Shown piece after piece: positions 43,299 to 54,494 of a stretch of 64,000 nt of DNA. This stretch comes from Fistulifera solaris. Taxonomy: Eukaryota; Bacillariophyta; Bacillariophyceae; Naviculales; Stauroneidaceae. The DNA lies in NCBI GenBank assembly GCA_030295235.1, contig AP026139.1:496001-560000 (forward strand). Reading direction: 5' to 3'. Below the pieces are notes generated by a model. That model did not search any database, had not been told where the DNA came from, and saw nothing but the letters and a program-made list of their open reading frames with translations. Every line of letters begins with the position of its first letter. The stretch's first letter is position 1. Made by a program: the position numbers and the translations under genes.

Positions 43299-44259
43299 GC
43301 CTGCTGTCAAGAAGTTGTGAGCACAACAACGTCGTACGGATCGCTAATGTGAGACAAGAATATGTGTGGATGTCAGCCTGGGACAAATTGGCGGTAACGC
43401 TAAATGTGTCGTCGTTAAAAATAATATTGAGTCGAAAAACTAGGCAATACATTTTACTCGCTGTTCTATTTCTGATCGAATCATCCTTTTTCTTCTAGAA
43501 TACAAATAATGACGATTGTTGTTGTCGCCAAAACGCTCGAGCGGAACATTATTATTTTATGAACTGCGTCCCAAATAACAATAACTGCTGTCACACCTCT
43601 GAGTCGTATCGTATCGGTACAAGTAATAGTTTTCGAAGTGGGATTCAGGCGCACGCGAGACTGTTCTTCGCGCGCAAACAGCTCGATCCTTTCGAAAATT
43701 TGTGCGCCAGTTGTGTGAGAGTGCGCTTTGGATGAATCGGTACCGGGACCTGGTCAGACGTTATGCTTAAGTAATTTCAACAACGGATTAACAATTTAAA
43801 TTGCTATACAAGTATTCATACCAGTATTCTACGCTATACGCAACATTTCATACTGCTTTACTTATAGCCATTGGGTGGTGAGAATTTTGGCAGCGGCTCG
43901 TGTGAGCCCCATAAACAACCGAAAGACTTGGTGATTTCAACCGAAAACGAGCGGACCTCCCTCCCCCCCTTCAATTTTGGCAAGCCGAGTAGCTTCACTA
44001 GCATGCCCCTATAATCTCATGCAGCCACCTACGGATTTCGTGGCCCAGGACCAGAGGAAGAAGCGTTGGAAGCGTTTTGGTAGTTCGACTGAATCGGTGA
44101 GCACAGCTTCTCACTCATTCATTGCGTGGTCGGTGTCCCGCCATCTCGTCGTCTTCCGCCCAAACAACATTCCTTTTTTTTCGTTGGTACGGTGCTCGAT
44201 CTTGCGCTGTAAGGATTTATTGCTTCTTGGTTTTCCCTTTTGACTTTACCGCAAATAAC
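43299..44259. other. Long intergenic region
   Basis: About 960 bases. A short frame from ATG 44018 (MQPPTDFVAQDQRKKRWKRF) ends at a possible donor GTGAGC near 44097. It could be an upstream exon of the next gene, but no good acceptor is visible. GGTACC-like words occur near 43613 and 43740. No other feature. Confidence 0.35.
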
Positions 44260-45194
44260 ATGCAATCTGTACTCGACAACCTGTGCCGGTGCTTTGGGTC
44301 GGATCCGGCAAATAATATGGCCTCGAATAATCTCGCCACGTCAACGATGGAACACAGCGATAGCATTCTCGAAAGTGATAAACCGGCAGCACCCGAGCGA
44401 GGAGATGTCGATACGACCCGTCAAGGGTCCAATTATTCCCGAATATCTTTACCTCCCACTCCGGATTTGAAACGACGCACCAAGTCGTTGTCTCTTCAAG
44501 ACAAGCAATGGGATAACCTTTTGTATCACCCGAAACGAAGAAGCACGCCCGACGAAAAACCCAAGACGATCTATTGGATGGATTTAGCATGGAACAAGCG
44601 CAAGCCGTGGCGAGAGCGAAACTCGAAGCGACACAACCTAACATGAATCGTAAAAGGAGACGCGGCGGCAAAGAAGACATTTTTCGATCGAAAAAGCCCG
44701 ATAGCCGCACCAGTGTAAATCCGGTTCATCGATTCCTTTCTAATCATCCCGCCATCATGAATTCCTTGTGTTTCGCTTCACCCGTCAAAGATTCCAGGAG
44801 TCATGAACCTACGGAAATTCTACTGCACAAGGACTCGATGCAATCGGAAGCGATATCGACAGCCGATGATACCGTGACTTCCACCGTGTACTACGAAACG
44901 ACCCGGCTGGCCGGTCTGCAACAAAAGAATCCGCCTATGCCTCTCTTTGACAGCTTTCAAGTTGAAGATAAAGATGGTGAGGAGATTCATCGTATCATTG
45001 CCACCCATTCCCATTCCTCGCAACGACTTCGTGAAATGTTCCGACAACAAGATTGGAAAGTAGATCTTTCCGATGATGATGAAGACGAAGAAGACAACGA
45101 CGAAGATCAAGTTATGCAAGAAGATGATATCCCTCCTCCCATGATCCATTCCAGCAGCGAAAGCTCGCGCAGCTCGAATGGGAAGCGCGTTTGA
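44260..45194 (+). CDS. Unknown acidic/basic disordered protein
   Basis: ATG 44260 begins MQSVLDNLCRCFGSDP, a short cysteine-containing helix that could be lipid-modified, followed by a Ser/Pro-rich stretch (SRISLPPTPDLKRRTKSLSL). One missing base near 44563 (AA for AAA) moves to DDLLDGFSMEQAQAVARAKL, RKRRRGGKED and NPVHRFLSNHPAIMNSLCFA, ending with a long acidic run (DDDEDEEDNDEDQ) and Ser-rich tail. About 310 residues. No domain recognised. The first 12 residues resemble an N-terminal membrane-attachment helix, which is only a guess. Confidence 0.6.
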
Positions 45195-45488
45195 TGGACT
45201 TGAAAGCTAAACGTATTTGTATAAAAGGATATTGAAAACGATGATAGTACCATATATTTGCATATTTTGACCTCTTCTACTTTCGATCAAACCTCAGATT
45301 TTGGGCGTGCAGTTACCCAAGTGTCAAAATAAACTAAACATCTTGTCAACAAACTTGATCATTTAATACCGCCCTCTAAAAAGAAGTTAGGAAGCTAAAG
45401 CCACTACCACGCGCTCTAGATAGTCATCGATTGAATTGCAAAGAAATAAGCTGAACAGAAATTTCAAACGTCCATGTGTTTTAGAAAG

Positions 45489-46250
45489 TTATTTTGTCAA
45501 GCTCATAATAGAGTTCACCAGATCGCCATCGTTCTCTTTCAAAGCCTTGACGGCAACAGCACGACTGCATCCAACTTGACTGACAACCAGATCAATGTCC
45601 TTGGCTTCCAGTCCGGTTTCATCCACAGCTTCTTCCGCCGGGGCCGCGGCGGCAGCAGCATCGGCCGAGGCGTCCAAGGCGGCAGCTGCCGAAGGAGGCA
45701 TGGCCTGGAACTGCTTGGCAGCAGCAGCGGCATTGGCGGCCGAAGAATCTTCGCTCTTGGCTTCGCCAAAGACAACAAAGGAATCCGCATTGGGTGACTT
45801 GTAAACATCGGGCTTGTTGATGACAAACAAGACGTTTTTGGACTTTTTGACAGTCACACGCAAAACACCAGGTACGGGGCGCATGCCAAGCTTTTGCATA
45901 GCTTTGCGAGACTTCTTCTCGTTGCGGTTCTGTTGCTTGTTCATCTCATTGGCTTGCATGGCGGCCGCGGCTTGGGCCATGAGGGCAGGATCCATGCCAG
46001 CAAGATCGGGGATCTCGTCCGCATCGCCTTCTGCGGGGGTCTCGAGTTGCGGGATGTCGTCAATTTCTTCAATCTAAAAATAGATGGAGAGTTATATTAG
46101 ACTGAATTCGCAACGCTTTAAGAGACAACAGTGCTCAAGAAAGGGAAGGGATAACCTGTTCTCGCAACTCTGTTTTTTAGAGCTCGTGCGTTCGGCACAA
46201 AATGATCTCATGCGTAATTTTAAAACATCCTTTCCTCTTACCTCAGGCAT
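45489..46250 (-). CDS. Nascent polypeptide-associated complex subunit alpha, 9-nt first exon
   Basis: NAC alpha binds nascent chains at the ribosome exit with NAC beta. The first exon is only MPE (46242-46250). An intron of 168 bp (46074-46241, GTAAGA...TTTTTAG) leads to [20 protein letters not shown] and then the protein core. The NAC domain is clear: [40 protein letters not shown] and [12 protein letters not shown]. The C-terminal UBA domain has [20 protein letters not shown]. In between lies an Ala-rich linker. About 197 residues, full length. The in-frame ATG at 45995 is internal, not the start. Confidence 0.95.
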
Positions 46251-46672
46251 AATTGTTGATTTTGAAAAGTAAAGATATAGCTGCGATTAACGTTAGTAAA
46301 TAGCTTGTTGTCAGGAAGGTGAAGTCAAAAGGGTGGATGCACCATGATTTTCACGAGCTTCGAGAAAGGCGTCTCGAGAGCCACACAATAAACTGTGACG
46401 AAATTTTCATGTCTCGAGCCGGACATTGAGTCATGAATGGAATGGCACGATTCATTCGCTCGTTTGAACTATGGTGTGAATTGTAAGAGTGACACTTTGT
46501 GAACGAGCAATATTTCAGTCCCGGAAGTTTTCGACCGCAGAACGCATAACCGCATTACTAGGTACGCGACTAGGTAACCTTACTTCAGTTTACACAAGAG
46601 ATTGAAAAGTAAGTTTTGAGAGAGCAATTTATGATTCCTTGTTCCTTGCTGTTGGTATTTCTTCCTATTAAA
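46251..46672. other. Intergenic region upstream of NAC alpha
   Basis: About 420 bases, likely the NAC alpha promoter and the 3' side of the next minus-strand gene. No gene-like frame. Confidence 0.35.
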
Positions 46673-47052
46673 TTAATTATCTTGCAAATCGGTTGACTGA
46701 ACATCCACCGTTTCAAACTCATTGTCCGCTATTCCGAACGCAACATGAAGAACGGAATTGTCTTTAATCTCATATTCAACCAGTTTATCTTCGTCATCTA
46801 AAACCGTGGGCCCGTCCGGGTGAATGAGCTGCAACTGAACGTTGGCGTCTTGGGAATGCTGTGCGACCGCATTTTTAATTTTCTGTTTCAGTGACAACAC
46901 CGTGTCCGACGCGTTGCATAGAAAGCAGAACGTCTGGTTCTTTCGTTTTACTCTTATGAAACTGAAGAGATGGAAACAAAGAGGGATAAGTGCGAGATGT
47001 TTTCGAATATTGAACACTGAATCGAGCAGGATACGTACAGGGGAGGGTCCAT
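46673..47052 (-). CDS. Ubiquitin-like, Elongin-B-like protein with 14-nt first exon
   Basis: Exon 1 (47039-47052) codes MDPP plus two bases. An intron of 77 bp (46962-47038, GTACGT...CTTCAG) joins FIRVKRKNQTFCFLCNASDT, VLSLKQKIKNAVAQ, then LQLIHPDGPTVLDDEDKLVE and DNSVLHVAFGIADNEFETVD. The opening MDxxLFIRVKRKNxT, LDD and terminal LHVAF...FETVDV parallel Elongin B (MDVFLMIRRHKTT...LDD...VGLAFR...FEAL). 100 residues, a single beta-grasp domain with no di-Gly end. Elongin B pairs with Elongin C in ubiquitin ligases and transcription complexes; assignment to that role is by similarity only. Confidence 0.72.
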
Positions 47053-47611
47053 TTTATGTCCGATTTGAATCTCGAAACAAGCGCAACGCCACCTAATTTC
47101 TACCGGGAATTTCTTTTTTTGAAGTAACACTCGTATATACTTTGATTGAGGTCGAAGGTCGAAAGGACGACGTTTTATCTTACTTCGCAACAAATAATGC
47201 GTAACGCGTCCGATGAGGTGCAGATCGCGATCGTCATGAAGAAATCCTACCGGTACCGGTACCGTTATTACTAGGAACGAGGTTATTAGCAAGTCGCTTT
47301 GGCTTTAACTTGACGAGGAATAACAAAATAATTAAAAAGACGGTTGACTATTTATTTGTCTATAGGAACGATTTAGAACGAGCTATCTTCCGCAATTTGC
47401 TCCCAATGAATTGTTCTTCGCCGTCAACGTGTGCGGAACATTGATAACATCTCAGGTCATCTCGATTAGCTTGCTCGAAGCTTCACACCGAAGTCGAGCG
47501 TATCCTTGACTCGTTTACCATTGTCTCATTTACCATAAATTTTGACTTTACAATACATTAATTTTCTGTCTATGAAGAGTATCTGTATTTTGAGGGCGCT
47601 GAAGCCCTCTA
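47053..47611. other. Intergenic region, ELOB-like to FG-GAP array
   Basis: About 560 bases. A head-to-tail ACCGGT/GGTACC stretch (TACCGGTACCGGTACCG) lies at about 47249-47266. No gene-like frame. Confidence 0.4.
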
Positions 47612-50600
47612 TCATTGCTGAGCTATTCGGTAAACAAGTGCTGTTTGTCCTCCGCCAACTGAAAAAGTCATCGGGTCTCCGGGAGGACTAGCCAGCGCAC
47701 CGAGTTCTTCAGTAAAACCAGGGTCCACAGTTTCAGTAATCTGAATCCATTCAGAGCTTGCTCCATCAAAATCAAGTCTCACGATTGTTCCGTTTGATTT
47801 TCCGATGATAAGTGATGTATCAGATCCAGCAAGCTGTAGGCTCGAACCAATTGCGTCCCCTTCGTCTCCAACGATTGATGTCATCTCTTCGAAGATATCA
47901 CCAATTTTTTCATAAACGACAACGCGACCACGGCCCTCCATGTATCCTGGTGCTCCAACTGCGATAAAGGTCGAAGAGAGCACTTTGACAGAGGATCCAC
48001 ATGCATCACCATCCGTTTCACCGCTTATAATGAGCGTACTTTCCCATATGCCGTTACGCTTTTCAAAGACACTAGCGTATCCCGCAGCATTACCAGGGGC
48101 ACCTGCCACAACCATCAGGCCAGATTCGTCGATATCAACGGCAAACCCTAAATTGTCACCGCCTTCAAAACCAACTTCCAAAGTTGCCAAAGTCCATGCT
48201 TCCGTGTATTCGAAGATATAAAATGCACCTCTTCCCAACAATGCATCGCTGCTGTATGTTGCAGAGCCGATAATTGCAACGCGGTTAGTACTCACTGCTA
48301 CTGAAGTTCCAAATGAGCCATCCAAGGCACCATCGCCACGTAGCGGTGCACCGATGCGCGTCAACACTCCGCCAGATGATTCGTAATAGTACGCTGCTCC
48401 TTCGCCACTGTTTACGAAAGGTGCACCCACTAGGAGCCCTTGTCCGCCTATATCCAACGACAGACCAAAGCCACCCGAAGTTTCTTCACCGTACAATTCT
48501 TCAGACTGTGTCCACTCTCCGTTCACACTGGTATATGTGTGGACGCTACCACTTCTCAGATAAGGTAAAGGGAGCACCAACGGCAAGCAGGGTGCTTGAC
48601 ATCGCTATAGACGATCCAAAGCCTGATTGGGAAATTTCGACACGAAATGGGCCACCCTCTATCGACCATTCCAATCGAGAATCGAATGTAGGAAGACCCG
48701 TCTGTGAGGGTACTGACGGAGCAGAACTGTCCGAAGTGGAAACAGGTGCAGTTGGTACTGAGACGGGAGTAGATGTTTCAATGGCTGGTGGCGCTGACGG
48801 CACTTCTGGTACTATTGGTGACAAAGTGGGCGAAGAAACCGGGATGGCGGCAGGAGCGGCAGGTTGTGGGCTTGGGTCGTCGGCCTCGTCATTTTGAGAC
48901 GTCTTGTAAAGGCTCACAACACCATCTACTTCTGATCCAATCGCTACGGAACCCGAGTTTGCGCCAGACACAGATATGCTGGTTACGGCAGAATAATCCG
49001 GATCTAGTTCTTCATACACCATCGACCATGACTGAGACAGTGCCGAATAGTCATATCGCACCACTTTGCCCTTTGCCGTGCCAACAACAACTTGGACAGA
49101 TTCGCCACTTGAACTTCCACTCAGAACATTGGGTTCCCCGAGACGGTCACCACGCTCTCCTATTATGTCAGAACCCAACTGCTTATAAACACCATCGTCT
49201 CCTCTACGGTAGACAACAATGCGGCCAGAACCACTCTCATAGTCCGGTGCACCAATGGCAAATGTATCGCCGTTGGCAGACAACATCGCAACAGACGCCC
49301 CGAACCTCTCGTTCTGTTCAGTTCCGGCAATGGAAAATACCAGCTCCCACGCCTCCGTTGATGATTCACCCACGTACTGGTAGACAAATACAAGACCAGG
49401 CTCGTCGTGTAGGTCGCCTCCAGGGCCACCGGCTATAAAGGCGGTTCCGTCCTTCGATATCGCAACGGAAGATCCAAACCGATCGCCGGTCCTCTCGCCC
49501 AAGAGCGGGGTAGACTCCAAAGCAGTCCAGGTAGATCCATCCCCGATCAGCCATTCGAAAGTGTAGACTCTACCGATCTCGAAGTCGTTGAGGTTACTGA
49601 TTGGAGCACCCACCACTACACGGTAAGAGTCTTTGGTTAAGGCCAGAGAGACGGCAGAGCCAAACGCTTCGTTCGCTGCGAACACGTCTTCGTCACCTCG
49701 CAACGTTTCTCCTACTTGCGACCAGCTCGATTCACTGTATTCGTACACATAAACTCCTCCGGCTTCTGTTGGAGCATCCTTTATGAACAAGAACGGGGAT
49801 CCAATCGCTGCAATTGTGCCTGAGACATCTACGGACCACCCAAAGCCACTGCCTTCTTGCTCGCCAAGAAGGTCACCTGCAACAAGCATTTCGTCTGAAC
49901 CATTGGTTTGGAAGCTTCGTACAAGACCCTGTCCTTCACTGGGTAGACCCGCTATTAAGAGACCACTGTCAAATGAAACACTTTTACCAAAACCAGTATT
50001 GGAACTATCTTCGAACGGACCACTAACAAGTTCGTATCTTGGTTGTGGAGCAGATGTCGGTCCCGGGGCTGGTGCTGGGACTGGGACTGGATCCTGACAA
50101 AGATGTGTGAGTTTAGCAATAAAATCGCGGTTTCGAGGAATCAAGTGTTCCTTACCTCTGGTGAGGGTGCTTTGGTTGGAAATGTAATACCACGGTCAGT
50201 GTTATCGTCATCCCTGTTTTGTAATGCCAACGGTATTGCAATGATCAGGGCAATTAAAATCAAGCAGATGGCGCACAAGAGACATAGCACAGCTGGAGAT
50301 TTCAGAGGGTTGTTGTTGTTGTTGTTTTCATCCAGCAGTTCTTTCACCCTTTCTTCATCATCGTTGTCAACAACTTTGTTTGAGGCTGCTTCCTTGTTGA
50401 GATCGACGTAATCAGTAGTGCCAACAAGTGATTGTTCCCTCTCGGAGTCTCGGTAAAAGAAATCGGAACCGCTTTCGGCAGTGTGATCTTCAGGAATTAC
50501 TTCCATCGTTCCACCCATCAGCATCGGCTCCCCGCCTTGCAACAAGGCTCTGTTGGATGCACCGTTCATCGCAGCTTGGATATCATCGTGAGACTGCACC

Positions 50601-52266
50601 TGAGCGTTATCCAAAGCATCAGGTATTTCCCATGACGTTTCGCCAGACTCTTCGTTGTAATAATAAACCTCGCCTGAATCTGGATCGACATGGCTTTTCC
50701 AACCTGGTGGTAACTGTTCTTGTTCAGTAAAGGATCGTGACTCGCATCCAAATCGGCGACCATAATCTCCATCTGTTCGGTTTGGACAACACTGTCGCCT
50801 ACATTAAATGCCGAGTTTTGCTCTTCTGATGTCACATTTTCGGGCAGTGTCAGCAACTGCGAGTCGCGTGGTCCACCCACTTCGTCATCCGTGCTGACAT
50901 TCAGCAGCTCCTCCTTGTAATTCTCACCAACTTTGTCGAAGTCTTCAGGTAGTTCAATGGGAATTTCGCCTTCGACCTGTTCTCCCGATGTCGGCACGAT
51001 CGGTGAAGAAAAGTCACCCGATTGGTACGAATGTTCATCTCCTTCTTCGATGGCCGACAAAAACGCACCACCGCTCGATAAGGAATCGCCGTTCTGATCA
51101 TCAACGCTGCTCGGTATACTAGGCAACGGAGCACCTCTGATGGAAGGTTCGGGTTCGACAGTCTCCTCCACAATTTCGTCGTCGACAATTTCCTCCTCAT
51201 CGTCGTCAATAATTTCTTCCTCTTCTTCGCCGTCACTTTCAACTAATTCTTCCTCTTCAAAATCATCTTCGACTACTTCTTCCTCTTCGAATAGCTCGCT
51301 TTGGTTAACATCAAGATTGGGATCGGAGCCTTCTTCTTCACTGATTTCTTCGTATATTGTTGAAGTTGCACTCGCATCTTCTTGAGCGTTTGCTGACCTG
51401 ACATCGTTGACCGGATCAATGACTGCAACTACCGATTTTGTCTCCTTCTCGCTATGCATTTCCAATGGTAGCTCTAAACTTCGTCCTTGTTGGTATGTTT
51501 CTTCCATTTCGGTATCCTTTGCCGCATCCGCCGATGGTACATTAGACTCACTCTCTGACACTGGATCCCCTTGTCCCATACTGGCGAGATATTTGTTGTT
51601 TTCTGCGCGTTCCTTTAGTTGGTCGACAACTCCGTTGGCCGATTCGGTGACCGCCGTCTCGACATTTTCCGCCATTTCCTCCAAATTGATATCCGGTGCC
51701 ACTTTGGCGAACGATTCATTCTTCTGGATACTTTCTTTCAGCTGATCTACCGCTTTTTGTGTCGAATCGGCTACAACTGTCTTGACTTGTTCAGCCATTT
51801 TGTCTATTTCCGATACCGATTCCGTCACGAGTGTTTCCGTTTGTTCCGCCAGCTGGCTCGTATCCACAGTTCCGCTATCTCGGAGAAAGTTCGCTGGGGT
51901 TGTTTTTTCCTTTGTCGGACTGGCCAGTGGTGATACGATTGGCCTGGTCGTTGCTAGTATTTCATGGTCTGTCGTCAGATTTAATTTCCTCATCATCGGT
52001 TCTCGTTCTTCTTGATCCGGTGTCGAGTACATTTCGAGCGATTTGTTGTTTAGTGACGATGGCGTATGGGGTGGATATTCCAATTCCGGTAGATATTGCT
52101 TCGTGGCTTCGATTATGGGCGTCACATCGACCGGTAATTGGGCGGCTATGTTCGATAGATGTGATACCGGAATTTCATCCGTATCATGAAACGGCTCTGA
52201 TCGATGATCCGGTGAAACCGTGTCTGCCAGACTCTCCAAAAGACCTGGAGGTGTCTCGTCGGCCAT
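47612..52266 (-). CDS. WW domain, membrane helix and double FG-GAP propeller protein (array gene 1)
   Basis: ATG 52266 starts a 500-residue disordered acidic part with amphipathic helices (KMAEQVKTVVADSTQKAVDQ) and Glu/Asp runs. One missing base near 50729 leads to a WW domain, EQLPPGWKSHVDPDSGEVYY then YNEESGETSWEIP. A Gln/Asn run, a membrane helix (AVLCLLCAICLILIALIIAI) and an intron (50094-50155, GTAAGG...TTTGTCAG, 62 bp) follow. The outer part has FG-GAP repeats (TGFGKSVSFDSGLLIAGLPS, GSGFGWSVDVSGTIAAIGSP, ERFGASVAMLSANGDTFAIG), a Pro/Ser/Thr linker, then a second propeller (SGFGSSIAMSSTLLAVGAP) ending at 47612. One further shift near 48556 fits one extra base. The design suggests a surface adhesion or receptor protein with a cytoplasmic WW module (inference). 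Confidence 0.82.
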
Positions 52267-52772
52267 CCTCTTTGCTGCTGCTTCCGGCTGAATAATAGAT
52301 GAAGAACGAAGTAATCCGGCGTTGCGAAATCCGATTCAATTTCACCGGTCCTCCTTTTATGGAATATATTAGTTTGTTTTGCACGAAATGGATCAGCTTT
52401 GTGTGATGGTTTGCCTTGCTTCTGTTTGCGTTGCTGTCGTTGTTTGGGTTTCGTTTCCTTTAAACCTCGATTTTTTTGGCTTCTTTGTTTTGGCCATCGT
52501 CCTTGTCGGAAGGGGGCCATTTTTTCACCTACACTTCAACTGAGTCTTCCATTCTTTGAATGCCGCGAATGACCGAAGGGCGTCGTTTGATTTTGGCGCG
52601 ACTGGCCAAAAGACTTCGACGTTGGCTACTTTATACTCGATACAAAAGCTGTGTTACATCGCGAAGCCTCGCGATGGTCATCAAAATCAATGCGAAACAA
52701 ATGACGACAAATTTGGAAAAGAAAGTAACAATGAAACTTTTTTTTAAAAAAGTAAAATCACTAAACTTATAT
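52267..52772. other. Region upstream of array gene 1
   Basis: About 500 bases. A good acceptor-like TATTATTCAG lies 21 bases before ATG 52266 and is in frame with it, so a further first exon may exist. A short frame from ATG 52497 (MAKTKKPKKSRFKG) is a candidate but cannot be joined cleanly. Otherwise nothing. Confidence 0.35.
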
Positions 52773-54494
52773 ATTATTCCTAATTTCCTAACGTCAGAAT
52801 GTAATCTTGACATTCGACTGAATTTTCCATTTTCATCTCATTTTTTCACATACGGAGTATATTTCAGTCTGACACTTCGCTGAGTAGACTTTGGTTCTAA
52901 CTCTAGCTCTAGAGTGCTGGTAGAGGGTCAGTCCCGAGCCCATTTCCCAATAAGGGGGAGTCCGTCTTGGCATTCCTTCTCTTGGATTCCGCAGAAGCAT
53001 ACTAACTGACCTGACCAGGGAAAGACTCATGCAGCTCTGATGAAACCACAGATCTCGGAGTATGGCTTGTTCCACTTCCGCTGAAGTTTTCTTGCAAGTT
53101 GTCTCAATGCTGAAATAGCCTGTTGTCCCATCATTCCGTCAATGGAAAAGACCAAGGGAGTGAAGTCTCGTCCTGCGTTCATGGCAAGGGGGTCCGTACA
53201 TGCTACGCTTTTCACGCTCTTGAGAAGCCAGAACCATAATCGGGTCACGGTTTCTGTATGACGGAGCGTCGGTGTCAGTAACTTGGACATCAAAAATGGT
53301 CGTTCGTCTTTCATTCCAAAAGCCATAGGCTGAAACATCTCCTCGAAGTTCTTGAACCTGTGTACTGTTGTTGCTGTTGCCAAATGTGTGAATGGTAGGC
53401 TCGTTCGCGAACAGATTTGGGTCCAAAGGCTTGTGTGCAGAGAGACATGAATTCCGCTTTCAGATCGTCGTGTCTCTGGATCACAAGTCCACCGTTTTGC
53501 ATTGTTGTGCATGTTCGACTGTAAACGGTTTATTGCATCCATCACACTTCTTGGGGAGAGAATTGGGAGTCCCGAGCGAATTAAGTAAACTGTCACGGAA
53601 TTCGTCTTTTGAGAGTTCGGTGTCCGGGAATGTTTGTGGACGCACCAAAAGCCAAATTCCTGTCGATTTTGCTCGAAGCAGTCTTTGCCTTTCCTCCGGT
53701 CTTCCGATACAGATTTCAAGCGTTTGAATTTTGTTTTGGAATCGGAGTTTTTGCGGCACTGTTTTTCTCTACTGTGGCATGTGAACGATGCTCTCCAACG
53801 TTTAATTCTGTGTTGCTGTATAAACTGTCAGAGATGAGTTTCATGATTTTCTGTGAGGTAGAGAAGTTGTGTTCACATGTCTTTACCGGGTTCCAAACGC
53901 CAATTCCCGCTGCTTTTGTGCTGAGAGAAAGAATTTCCCGCAAGTCACCTGTGATTGGCTGATCTTCGCCAAGTAATGCCGGGAGGAATTTCTTCTGGAT
54001 ACATTTCTCAAGGGGTGCAAAGAGATGAGATATTCCGGGAATAACTCGTTGGACATATTGCCACTCCATTTGGAGTGAGCGACAAAAATCCTGAATAGGG
54101 CGGCTTGGGGGTATCTTTTGGCGACTTCGGAAAGTGTCTTCAGCGTGCTTACCCATTTGTTGATTTTTGCTGTAACCCATTTGTCCCGTTCAACTGAGGA
54201 GCCAATAAATCCTTCCAAGTATCGGTGTCCGCGTGTACTGAAACCCATATTTCTCAAGTATGAGCCTGCAGCTTTGTTCGTCGGATTTCACGGCCGCACG
54301 ACAATACTCTTTCGGGTTCTGGGAAGTAACTGCGATCTGGACCAAGTTGCATGAGGATTTGCATTGCCTTGTCAATGCTGGACGCTTACCTGCAAATGCT
54401 GCATTGTCGGCCTAGAAAGGTGATACAATGTAGAGCCGGATGGTTTGGGTAATTGGAGCAAGAGCTAGTCCGTAAAGGATCATGCTCAAGGTCA
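52773..54494 (-). mobile_element. 5'-truncated non-LTR retrotransposon (LINE)
   Basis: Minus-strand pieces in order: SMILYGLALAPITQTIRLY and ADNAAFAG near 54400, the end of a reverse-transcriptase palm; HRYLEGFIGSSVERDKWVTA, EVAKRYPQAALFRIFVAHSK and EWQYVQRVIPGISHLFAPLE with FLPALLGEDQPI; a zinc-knuckle-like CDGCNKPFTVEHAQQC and LVIQRHDDLKAEF near 53530-53450. This is the C-terminal half of a LINE reverse-transcriptase protein family common in protists. Several stops and shifts make it inactive. There is no poly-A; the 3' end reads TTAGGAAATTAGGAATA. The left part of the RT and all upstream sequence are missing. Its 5' end abuts an FG-GAP fragment at about 54494. Confidence 0.8.

Noticed and set aside
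44018-44100. Possible first exon upstream of the 44.3 kb gene
   Set aside because: A donor-like GTGAGC exists, but no acceptor brings it in frame with ATG 44260.
52833-53075. 80-codon minus-strand frame near the LINE 3' end
   Set aside because: It matches the LINE 3' region also found at 23843, so it belongs to the element and is not a host gene.
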